Source: Actinomycetes bacterium
GTDB lineage: Bacteria > Actinomycetota > Acidimicrobiia > Acidimicrobiales > Palsa-688
Assembly: GCA_021796905.1 (NCBI GenBank)
Contig: JAKABK010000104.1
Coordinates: 1-6,687, forward strand
Length of the DNA stretch: 6,687 nt
Direction of reading: 5' to 3'
Shown here: positions 1 through 6,549 of the stretch, one piece after another
Position numbering within the stretch: the first letter of the stretch is position 1
Layout of the letters: every line of letters starts with the position of its first letter
Translations under genes and position numbers: made by a program
Notes under the pieces: generated by a model
Told to the model about the DNA's origin: nothing
The model's database searches: none
Seen by the model: the letters and a program-made list of their open reading frames with translations, nothing else

Positions 1-52
1 CGCCGCCCAGTCGGCAGGCGGACCGGGCGGTGGCAGGCGCGACGGTGGCCAT
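1..52 (-). CDS. possible start of a leftward gene, cut by the window edge
   Basis: An ATG on the minus strand at 52-50 opens a frame that stays open to the window edge, giving 17 residues (MATVAPATARSACRLGG). It would start 17 bases after the ogt stop, as expected for a second gene in the same leftward unit. No good Shine-Dalgarno sequence precedes it, and 17 codons in such GC-rich DNA can be open by chance. No forward frame has a stop in bases 1-69, so no rightward gene ends here. I do not recognise the peptide. Base-repair genes often neighbour ogt, but nothing seen here identifies one. Confidence 0.22.
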   Translation of the reverse strand, partial: MATVAPATARSACRLGG

Positions 53-69
53 GGAGTCGCCGGCCCGGC

Positions 70-534
70 TCAGCAGCCCTGCGCCGCAGCCCGGACGCGA
101 CGCTCGTGGTCGAGCAGCCAGGCCTTGCGGTCCAGGCCGCCTCCGTAGCCGGTGAGCGACCCGCCGGCGCCGATCACCCGGTGGCAGGGGACGACGATGC
201 TGACCGGGTTGCGGTTGTTCGCCATCCCGACGGCCCGGGCCGCCTTCGGGTTGCCGACCGCCGCCGCCAACGCGCCGTAGCTCCACGTCTCCCCGAAGGG
301 GATCCGACGCAGCTCGGCCCACACCCGCTGCTGGAACGGTGTTCCGTCGGCGCGTAGCGGCAGGTCGAAGTCGGTGAGCTGCCCGGCGAAATAGGCAGTC
401 AGCTCCTCGACGGCGGCGTCGAGATCCCCCGCCCGGTGCTCCTCGCCGGGACCGAAGCGCACGGCGGTGACTGCGCTGGGGTCGCCTTCGACGAAGAGAG
501 GCCCGATCGGGGTGTCCAGCACGGCGGAGCTCAC
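70..534 (-). CDS. ogt: methylated-DNA--[protein]-cysteine S-methyltransferase (Ogt/MGMT type)
   Basis: This is a 154-residue suicide DNA-repair protein. It transfers the alkyl group from O6-alkylguanine (and O4-alkylthymine) in DNA to its own active-site cysteine. The motif PCHRVI at residues 116-121 holds the acceptor Cys117. The DNA-binding part shows FQQRVWAEL (67-75), the arginine-finger region KAARAVGMANNRNP (97-110, finger probably Arg100), and the C-terminal YGGGLDRKAWLLDHE (130-144). The N-terminus (LDTPIGPL) is a typical short Ogt start. There is no AdaA domain, so this is a stand-alone enzyme, of normal length. The start is GTG at 534; the frame is closed by TAG at 552-550, so only this GTG or codon 5 can be used. 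No Shine-Dalgarno is seen. A weak -10-like CATGCT (546-541) lies 6 bases before the GTG, which would fit a leaderless transcript. It is divergent from the ABC operon. Confidence 0.95.
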   Translation of the reverse strand: MSSAVLDTPIGPLFVEGDPSAVTAVRFGPGEEHRAGDLDAAVEELTAYFAGQLTDFDLPLRADGTPFQQRVWAELRRIPFGETWSYGALAAAVGNPKAARAVGMANNRNPVSIVVPCHRVIGAGGSLTGYGGGLDRKAWLLDHERRVRAAAQGC

Positions 535-616
535 CGCACAAGCATGCCGCTACGCCGGGTGGGAGCGGCGACGAACCCCTCCGAGCAGCCTGTATGCCCC
601 GACTGCTGCGGCGACC

Positions 617-646
617 GGCACCGGCGCGCTGTAGCGCGCCGGTGCC
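617..646. repeat. perfect 13-bp inverted repeat in the divergent intergenic region
   Basis: GGCACCGGCGCGC at 617-629 and its exact reverse complement at 634-646 are separated by a 4-base loop, TGTA. It lies in the 227-bp gap between the leftward ogt gene and the rightward ABC operon. No T-run follows on either strand, and a terminator between two divergent genes would be unexpected. It could be an operator for a dimeric repressor, or an RNA hairpin if transcription of the ABC genes starts further upstream. The rest of the gap (535-616, 647-761) holds no convincing gene. Confidence 0.6.
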
Positions 647-748
647 CAGGACCCCACCGGCGCAGCTGCGGTCCTGCGGCCCGGACCCGTCGCTGCCGTC
701 ATCGCAGGATCCGGTCGTCGAGCACTTCCAGGGCCGTCCGGCTCGGGT

Positions 749-754
749 GATACT
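749..754 (+). promoter_or_regulatory. candidate -10 element of the ABC exporter operon
   Basis: GATACT ends 7 bases before the ATG at 762. This spacing would put transcription start at or next to the start codon, as in the leaderless transcripts common in Actinobacteria. No clear -35 element is seen (TTCCAG at 726-731 is a poor match). A weak GGTGA at 746-750 could instead act as a ribosome binding site 11 bases from the ATG. Confidence 0.35.
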
Positions 755-761
755 GGTGCCC

Positions 762-1738
<977 letters not shown>

Positions 1739-1742
<4 letters not shown>

Positions 1743-2539
1743 CCGTCCGTGCCGCTACGCCGCCTCCCCTCCTGGAGCGCCCGACGCCGCCGATGGGAGG
1801 CTTCAGCGTCGGGGTCGTCGCCATCGAGGTACGACGGATGTTGCGCAACCGGCGGACGATCGTGTTCAGCCTCGTCACCCCGGTGATCTTCTTCCTGCTC
1901 TTCGGGCTGGACGCCGCCTACGCCAGCGAGAGGGTCGGTCACGGCAACGTCTCGGCCTTCATCATGATCTCCATGGCCCTCTACGGTGCGGTGCTCGCCA
2001 CCACGAGCGGCGGCGCGATGGTGTCGGTGGAGCGCCTGTCGGGATGGAGCCGCCAGCTACGCGTCACCCCGCTGTCACCGCTCGCCTACATAGTGATCAA
2101 GATGCTGACCTCCCTGGTGCTCGGCGCCGCGGCAGTGGTGGTCGTCTACGGCGCCGGGATCCTCGTCGGCAAGCCGTCGATGCCGGTAGGCATCTGGGTC
2201 GGCACGGCCTTGTGCGTGTGGATCGGTTCTCTGCTGTTCGCGGCGTTCGGGCTGTTCGTCGGCTACCTGCTGCCGTCGGAAAACGTGATGCAGGTCATCG
2301 GCTTCGTCCTGATGCTTTTCTCCTTCGGCGGAGGGCTGTTCATCCCGCTGAGCGAGCTGTCGCCGGCACTGCGGACCGTCGCGAAGTTCACGCCGCTGTA
2401 CGGGCTGAACCAGCTCGTCCACTTCCCGCTCACCGGCGGGGACTTCGCCTGGAGCTGGGGGGCGAACGTGGTCGTGTGGCTGGCGGTATTCGTCGCTGGC
2501 GCGACCTGGAGGTTCCGCCGGGACACCTCCAGGGTGTGA
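1739..2539 (+). CDS. ABC-2 type transporter permease
   Basis: This is a 266-residue integral membrane protein, the channel-forming partner of the preceding ATPase. Its start ATG overlaps the ATPase stop in ATGA (1739-1742). About six hydrophobic segments are visible: residues 41-58, 71-90, 115-142, 152-178, 184-203 and 241-258. The conserved cytoplasmic stretch ERLSGWSRQLRVTPLSPLAY (98-117) between segments 2 and 3 is a hallmark of ABC-2/DrrB-like permeases. The segment-5 region ends in FGGGLFIPLSELSPALRTVAKFTPLY, also typical of the family. Length is normal for a half-transporter, so the complex is probably two ATPases plus two permeases. Such pairs are often followed by a DesK/DesR-like two-component system, but here a convergent gene follows and no regulator is seen. 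Confidence 0.92.
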
Positions 2540-2566
2540 CCCTCGGGCTCTACGGCCCGGCGAGGG
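2540..2566 (+). terminator. GC-rich hairpin just after the ABC permease stop
   Basis: CCCTCG (2540-2545) pairs with CGAGGG (2561-2566). Inside, GGGC (2545-2548) can pair with GCCC (2555-2558) around a 6-base loop in an alternative fold. It begins at the base after the permease stop codon, which suits termination of the ABC operon. There is no T-run, as is common for actinobacterial terminators, so the call rests on position and pairing only. Confidence 0.4.
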
Positions 2567-2674
2567 CGTGAACCCGGTCACGACGGGCGCAAGCTGGCTG
2601 AGCGGGTCCCTGGCACGGCTCGGGCGGACCGCGACGGGTTGCCGCGACGGGTCGACCACGACGCACGGTCGGCC

Positions 2675-2706
2675 GCCGGGCGGCCCGGCTCTCGGGCTCT
2701 CGCCCG
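2675..2706 (-). terminator. paired GC hairpins downstream of the AI-2E family gene
   Basis: Two adjacent stem-loops lie about 40-70 bases beyond the stop of the leftward membrane-protein gene. The first is GCCGGG (2675-2680) with CCCGGC (2684-2689), loop CGG. The second is CGGGC (2693-2697) with GCCCG (2702-2706), loop TCTC. Together with the hairpin at 2540-2566 they fill the 206-bp gap between two converging genes, the expected place for terminators. No T-run follows. The rest of the gap (2567-2674, 2707-2745) shows no gene. Confidence 0.35.
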
Positions 2707-2745
2707 GCTGGGGGCGTCGGGCGCTGCGTCGAGCCGCCGGTGGCC

Positions 2746-4071
2746 TCAGTGCTGCTCGAGGCGCGGAGCGGCGAGCTCCTCGAGCAGGAGCTTGACCGCG
2801 GCGGCCACCGGGATCGCGACGAGGGCGCCGATGACGCCGAGCAGCACTCCGCCCACCAGGGTCGCGACAACCGTCACCAGCCCGGGGACGTCCACCGTCC
2901 TGCGCATGATCCGCGGTGCGAGCAGGTAGTCCTCCAGCAAACGGTAGGCGAGGTAGAAGCCGACCGTGGCGACCGCCACGGTCGGCGAGACGGTGAGGGC
3001 GACGGCGGCGACGACCACGCCACCGACGGTGGAGCCGACGACAGGCACGAGGTCGAAGACGGCGACGAGCACGGCCAGCAGCAGCGGGTAGGGGACCCCG
3101 AGCGCGACACACCAGACGTAGGTGCCGATACCGGTGATCACCGAGATCACCACGTTGCCGAGGACGTAGCCCCCGACCTTGGCGAAGATCTGGTCGCTGA
3201 GCAAGACGGTCCGGGCCCGGCGGCTCCGGGGCACGAGCCCGTACAGGAGCCGTTTGAAACGGGGGAGATCGAACAGCAGGTAGACCGACAGGACCAGCAC
3301 GACCAGCGTCGAGGCCAACGCCCCGAGGACCGCCCGTCCGAGGCCGAGCAGTCCCGAGGCGACCCCCGACGATCCGCTGGTGAGGGTCTTGCGCAGCGAC
3401 GACTCGACGTGGTACTGACGGTTGAGCCTCCCGACCAGCGAGCTGCTGCTCTTGAGCTGCCGGAAGTAGTGCGGCAGGGCGCGGACCAGGGCGGTCACCT
3501 GAGTGACGAGCACGGGCACGACCAGCTCGGCGACGCCGGCCAGTGCAGCCAGGCCGAGGAGGATCACGACACCGACGGCTACGGGTCGCGGCATGAAGCG
3601 GCGCAACCAGGCGACGACCGGGTCGAGCCCGACGGCGATGAACAGCGACAGGCCGAACAGGAGCAGGATGCTGCGGGCGAAGTAAACCGTGACGATCACC
3701 ACGCCCGCCACGGCAACCCCGAAGGTCGCGGTCATCGCGATCCAAAACGGTGAGCGCCGGTCTAGTGGCGGACCGATGTGGCCGAAGGCCTCGGCGTCGG
3801 TGACCGCGGCCTCGACGGCGGCCGCCTCGGCGACCTCCTCGGGCTCGGCGAAGTCGGCCTCGAGGAGCTCGTCGAGCACGCTGCGCTGGTCGCCGTCGTG
3901 GAGGGCGCCTGCTGCCGGGACCTCCTCGGCGGGGGCCGGCCCCCTGCGCGGACCGGTCGGGGTGGGGGGGCCGGGCGTAACGTCCCGGACCGCATCGGCT
4001 CGGCGCAAGAGCCGGCGGAAGCGCCCGACGGGCACGGTCGACTCGGGATGCCCGCGGGGTGGTCCCGGCAA
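2746..4071 (-). CDS. AI-2E/PerM family membrane transporter (PF01594 type) with charged N-terminal extension
   Basis: This is a 441-residue polytopic membrane protein of the AI-2E transporter/PerM/YtgP-like family. Members are proposed exporters or permeases, and characterised ones differ in substrate (autoinducer-2, Na+/H+ antiport), so the substrate is unknown. Family signs are FDLVPVVGSTVGG (339-351), LLEDYLLAPRIMRRTVDVPG (378-397) and the C-terminal GGVLLGVIGALVAIPVAAA (407-425). Hydrophobic segments lie at about 110-130, 134-152, 163-188, 245-268, 300-325, 329-347, 349-375 and 398-428. The loop at about 190-240 matches the long extracytoplasmic or amphipathic region typical of the family. 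Residues 1-105 precede the first membrane segment: Arg/Pro-rich at 1-48, then acidic and Ala-rich at 60-96. The start is TTG at 4071, supported by AGGAGG seven bases upstream. It is divergent from the cNMP gene and convergent with the ABC operon. Confidence 0.9.
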   Translation of the reverse strand: MPGPPRGHPESTVPVGRFRRLLRRADAVRDVTPGPPTPTGPRRGPAPAEEVPAAGALHDGDQRSVLDELLEADFAEPEEVAEAAAVEAAVTDAEAFGHIGPPLDRRSPFWIAMTATFGVAVAGVVIVTVYFARSILLLFGLSLFIAVGLDPVVAWLRRFMPRPVAVGVVILLGLAALAGVAELVVPVLVTQVTALVRALPHYFRQLKSSSSLVGRLNRQYHVESSLRKTLTSGSSGVASGLLGLGRAVLGALASTLVVLVLSVYLLFDLPRFKRLLYGLVPRSRRARTVLLSDQIFAKVGGYVLGNVVISVITGIGTYVWCVALGVPYPLLLAVLVAVFDLVPVVGSTVGGVVVAAVALTVSPTVAVATVGFYLAYRLLEDYLLAPRIMRRTVDVPGLVTVVATLVGGVLLGVIGALVAIPVAAAVKLLLEELAAPRLEQH

Positions 4072-4078
4072 CCTCTCG

Positions 4079-4084
4079 CCTCCT
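4079..4084 (-). promoter_or_regulatory. strong Shine-Dalgarno fixing the TTG start of the AI-2E family gene
   Basis: On the minus strand the bases read AGGAGG, a full anti-16S match, followed by 7 bases (CGAGAGG) and the TTG at 4071-4069. This is the best ribosome binding site in the window, and it decides for TTG over later start codons. Confidence 0.8.
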
Positions 4085-4102
4085 GGGTCCGGCCGAGATC
4101 CG

Positions 4103-4108
4103 ATTGTA
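4103..4108 (-). promoter_or_regulatory. candidate -10 element of the AI-2E family gene
   Basis: On the minus strand 4108-4103 reads TACAAT, a near-consensus vegetative -10 and one of the few AT-rich spots in the region. It would start transcription near 4096, leaving a leader of about 25 bases that contains the AGGAGG. The -35 position (about 4131-4126, GAGCCT) is a poor match, so an activator or an atypical -35 may be involved. Confidence 0.5.
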
Positions 4109-4140
4109 CCGCGGTCGGCTCACCGAGGCTCCCGGCGGCG

Positions 4141-4146
4141 TAGCAT
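4141..4146 (+). promoter_or_regulatory. candidate -10 element of the cNMP-VOC-GGT-Nudix operon
   Basis: TAGCAT matches the TANNNT pattern of actinobacterial -10 elements and ends 5 bases before the ATG at 4152. Transcription would then begin at or beside the A of the ATG. No Shine-Dalgarno precedes this ATG, so a leaderless mRNA is the simplest reading. No convincing -35 is seen. Confidence 0.45.
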
Positions 4147-4151
4147 CGGCC

Positions 4152-4565
4152 ATGCCCAACGCCGCAGATGTGCTGTCGAGCGTACCGTTGTTCGCCGCGG
4201 TCTCGAAGAAGGACCTGGCACGCCTCGCCCGCGAGGCCCACGAGCGGACCTTCCCGGCGGGGACCGTGCTCACCGACCAGGACGAGTTCGGCACGATCTT
4301 CACCGTGATCGTCGATGGGAAAGCGGTCGTCTCGGTCGAGGGTGAGCCGGTCGCCCGGCTCGGCTCGGGGGGCTACTTCGGTGAGATGGCCCTGATCGAC
4401 CGGGACCGGCGCTCGGCCACCGTGGTAGCCGAGACCGACCTGAGCTGTGTCATGCTGACCCAGTGGGTGTTCCGCCCGTTCGCCATGGAGCACCCGGAGG
4501 TGTCCTGGGCGCTGCTCGAGGTGATGGTCGCCCGGGTGCGGGAAGCCGAGCGTCGCCACCGGTGA
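4152..4565 (+). CDS. stand-alone cyclic nucleotide-binding domain protein
   Basis: This 137-residue protein consists almost wholly of one cNMP-binding (CAP_ED-like) domain. After a short helix (VLSSVPLFAAVSKKDLARLA, 7-26) comes the beta-barrel with PAGTVL (35-40), and the phosphate-binding cassette FGEMALIDRDRRSATV at 76-91. Glu78 and Arg87-Ser88 match the ribose- and phosphate-contacting residues of E. coli CRP (Glu72, Arg82-Ser83), so ligand binding looks intact. The C-terminal helix (about 112-136, HPEVSWALLEVMVARVREAE) ends the protein. There is no DNA-binding HTH, whereas Crp/Fnr regulators run to about 220 residues. The next gene starts on its stop codon, so this is not a recent truncation. 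The same frame opens upstream at 4059, but that part overlaps the divergent gene's start and promoter, so ATG 4152 is chosen. It may act as a sensor partner; its target is unknown. Confidence 0.88.
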   Translation: MPNAADVLSSVPLFAAVSKKDLARLAREAHERTFPAGTVLTDQDEFGTIFTVIVDGKAVVSVEGEPVARLGSGGYFGEMALIDRDRRSATVVAETDLSCVMLTQWVFRPFAMEHPEVSWALLEVMVARVREAERRHR

Positions 4566-4942
4566 GCGCGCCCGTGGCTGCCGGCTCCGTCGAGCAGATC
4601 AACGCCGTCACCCTGGCCGTCGCCGATATGGCGCGATCGGTGGCGTTCTACCGGGAAGCCGGCTTCCCCCTGCTCGCCGGGGGCGCCCGCAGCGGCTTCA
4701 CGAGCTTGCGGGCGGGCACCGGCTTCGTCAACCTCCAGCACGACCCGGCCCTCCCGGACCAGGACGGCCGCTGGGGCCGGGTCATCTTCTTCGTCGACGA
4801 CGTGGACGCCACATGGGCGAGGGTGAGCGGCTCCGGGCTGCGCCCCGAGCAACGCCCCGAGGACGCCGCGTGGGGCGAGCGCTTCTTCCACCTGCGCGAC
4901 CCCGACGGCCACGAGCTGAGCTTCGCCAGGCCACTCGGTTGA
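4562..4942 (+). CDS. VOC superfamily (glyoxalase/bleomycin-resistance fold) protein
   Basis: This is a 126-residue protein with one VOC unit of two beta-alpha-beta-beta-beta modules: INAVTLAVADMARSVAFYRE (13-32) opens the first, and WGRVIFFVDDVDATWARV (71-88) opens the second. It ends with the typical WGERFFHLRDPDGHELSFA (104-122). By eye, the four metal-ligand positions of E. coli glyoxalase I fall on Ala15, Asn58, Arg73 and Glu118, so only the last is kept. A classical Ni/Zn glyoxalase site is therefore unlikely, and a small-molecule binding or different catalytic role is as plausible. The start is GTG at 4562, whose bases overlap the TGA of the cNMP gene (GTGA), which implies coupled translation. 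The frame is open further upstream, but that part lies inside the cNMP gene and lacks VOC similarity. Confidence 0.85.
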   Translation: MSAPVAAGSVEQINAVTLAVADMARSVAFYREAGFPLLAGGARSGFTSLRAGTGFVNLQHDPALPDQDGRWGRVIFFVDDVDATWARVSGSGLRPEQRPEDAAWGERFFHLRDPDGHELSFARPLG

Positions 4943-6549
4943 CCCGCCTCCAACCGCTGCCCGCCCGCCACGCCCCGTCGGGGATGGTCTGCTCGGTCGA
5001 CCACCTGGCCTCGTCTGCGGGGGCAGACACGATGCGCCGGGGGGGCAGCGCGGCGGACGGGGCGATCGCCGCCAGCGCGGTCCTCGCCGTCACCACCCAG
5101 CACCTCTGCGGCCTCGGGGGGGACCTGTGGGCGGTCGTGAGCCCGGGCCCCGGCGCCGGCGTGGTCGCCCTCGACGCCTCGGGCCGGGCCGGTTCGGGAG
5201 CCGATCCCGACCGCCTGCGGGCCGAGGGGCATCGGGTCGTACCTCCCTTCGGCCATCCGGCGGCGGTGACCGTGCCCGGATGCGCCGACGGCTGGCTCGC
5301 CCTCCACGACCGCTTCGGCCGGCTGCCCCTGCCCGAGGTGCTCGCCCCCGCCCGGCGCTACGCCGAGGTCGGTTTCCCCGCCTCCCCGGGCCTGGTCGCA
5401 GCCTCCAGCCGGGTGGCCGGCCTCCCCGGCGCCGAGGACTATCGCGCTCCGGGGGGTCTTTCCCCCGGGACGATCGTCCGCCGGCCCGGCGTCGCGCTGG
5501 CGCTCGACGCGATCGCCACCGGGGACCGTTCGGCTTTCTACCTCGGGGTTCTCGGCGACGACTTCTTGTCGGTCACCGCCGGCGAGCACACCAGGGCCGA
5601 CCTCGACCGCTCCCAGGCCGACTGGGTCGACCCGGTGTCCGCCGACGCCTGGGGGCACCGGATCTGGAGCGCTCCCCCCGCCTCCCAGGGTTACCTCACC
5701 GCCTCCGCCTCCTGGATCGCCGACGGCTTCGACCTGCCCCACCCCGACGACCCGGCCTGGGCGCACCTGCTGGTCGAGTCGGCCCGCCAGGCCTCCTTCG
5801 ACCGCCCCGACGTGCTCTTCGAGGGGGCCTCGGGCAACGACCTGCTGGACCCGTCCCGCCTCGCCCCCCGCCGAGCGGCGATCGACCCGGAGCGGGCCGG
5901 GACGCTCGGCGTGCCCGGGGACGCCGGTGACACGATCGGACTGTGCGCGGTCGACTCCGAGCGGATGGGGGTGAGCCTGGTGCAGTCCAACGCCTCCGGC
6001 TGGGGATCAGGTCTGGTCGTGCCCGGGTGCCGGATCTTCCTGCACAACCGGGGACGGGGTTTCTCCCTGGACCCCGGCCATCCCGCCGAGTACGGCCCGG
6101 GGCGTCGCCCGCCGCACACCCTCTGCCCGACGCTCGTCACCCGCCCCGACGGGTCGCTGCGGATCGTCGCTGCGACGATGGGAGGCGACGCCCAACCCCA
6201 GATCCTCCTCCAGCTGCTCGCCCGGGTGCTCGCCGGCGGGGAGGACCCCGCCTCGGCGGTGGCCGCCGGCCGCTTCGCTCTCGGCGCCCCACTCGGCCCT
6301 GACGGCCTACCCACCGGCGACGGCTTCGAGACCTGGACCGCTCGGGGGCGGGTCTCGGTGCAGGTCGAGGGGCACGCTGCGCCGAGGTGGGTGGAGGGCC
6401 TCCGCCGCCTCGGGCACCAGGTGAGCCCGTCGGGCCCGTGGGACTCGTCGTTCGGCCACGCCCACCTGGTCGACGTCGACCACCCCTCCGGGGTGCTCTG
6501 CGGGGGCAGCGACCCCCGCGCCGCCGCCGGCGGGGTCGCCGGGTGGTAG
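4939..6549 (+). CDS. gamma-glutamyltransferase-like Ntn hydrolase, YwrD/HpxW type
   Basis: A 536-residue proenzyme of the GGT family, expected to cleave itself before Thr332 (GDTIGLCAVD, 330-339) into a large subunit and a small one of about 205 residues, with Thr332 as nucleophile. Other family signs are GMVCSVDHLAS (15-25), MRRGGSAADGAIAA (32-45), Arg83 in ASGRA, FGHPAAVTVPGCADGW (104-119), GSGLVVPG (356-363), PGRRPPHTLCPTLV (387-400), TMGGDAQPQ (413-421) and the C-terminal GGSDPRAAAGG (522-532). NRGRGFSLDPGHP, PHTL and MGGDAQPQ are, from memory, features of the YwrD and HpxW (oxamate amidohydrolase) branch. Residues that hold the glutamyl group in E. coli GGT (Asp433, Ser462-Ser463) appear as Gly and His-Thr. 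No signal peptide is seen, suggesting a cytoplasmic enzyme. The start is probably TTG 4939, overlapping the VOC stop (TTGA). ATG 4984 is possible but begins inside the conserved GMV motif. Confidence 0.87.
   Translation: MTRLQPLPARHAPSGMVCSVDHLASSAGADTMRRGGSAADGAIAASAVLAVTTQHLCGLGGDLWAVVSPGPGAGVVALDASGRAGSGADPDRLRAEGHRVVPPFGHPAAVTVPGCADGWLALHDRFGRLPLPEVLAPARRYAEVGFPASPGLVAASSRVAGLPGAEDYRAPGGLSPGTIVRRPGVALALDAIATGDRSAFYLGVLGDDFLSVTAGEHTRADLDRSQADWVDPVSADAWGHRIWSAPPASQGYLTASASWIADGFDLPHPDDPAWAHLLVESARQASFDRPDVLFEGASGNDLLDPSRLAPRRAAIDPERAGTLGVPGDAGDTIGLCAVDSERMGVSLVQSNASGWGSGLVVPGCRIFLHNRGRGFSLDPGHPAEYGPGRRPPHTLCPTLVTRPDGSLRIVAATMGGDAQPQILLQLLARVLAGGEDPASAVAAGRFALGAPLGPDGLPTGDGFETWTARGRVSVQVEGHAAPRWVEGLRRLGHQVSPSGPWDSSFGHAHLVDVDHPSGVLCGGSDPRAAAGGVAGW

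Noticed and set aside
594..761. Upstream extension of the ABC ATPase to an ATG at 594
   Set aside because: The 56 extra residues are Arg/Pro-rich, run across the perfect inverted repeat and precede all recognisable ATPase sequence. ATG 762 has a promoter-like element at the right distance.
2752..2787. 9-bp inverted repeat CTGCTCGAG / CTCGAGCAG
   Set aside because: It lies within the last codons of the AI-2E family gene, where Leu-Glu-rich codons (CTGCTCGAG, CTCGAGCAG) explain it. A structural role is possible but unsupported.
2740..3753. 337-codon plus-strand frame, strongly acidic with many Asp, Glu, His and Gln
   Set aside because: It is antisense to the AI-2E family gene; the odd composition is the reverse-frame image of Val/Leu/Ala membrane codons. 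No motif or ribosome binding site supports it.
4059..4151. Upstream extension of the cNMP protein
   Set aside because: It would cover the divergent gene's start codon, Shine-Dalgarno and -10 element. The cNMP domain begins right after ATG 4152.
2075..4303. Very long open frame (742 codons) on the minus strand
   Set aside because: Its translation is Arg/Pro/Gly/Ala-rich low-complexity sequence with no family motif. It overlaps the AI-2E family gene in another frame and the ABC permease on the opposite strand. Long shadow frames are normal in DNA this rich in GC.
5127..5930. 267-codon plus-strand frame within the GGT-like gene
   Set aside because: It is an Arg/Pro/Gly-rich shifted-frame shadow, while the true frame carries continuous GGT-family motifs on both sides. 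No frameshift is needed.
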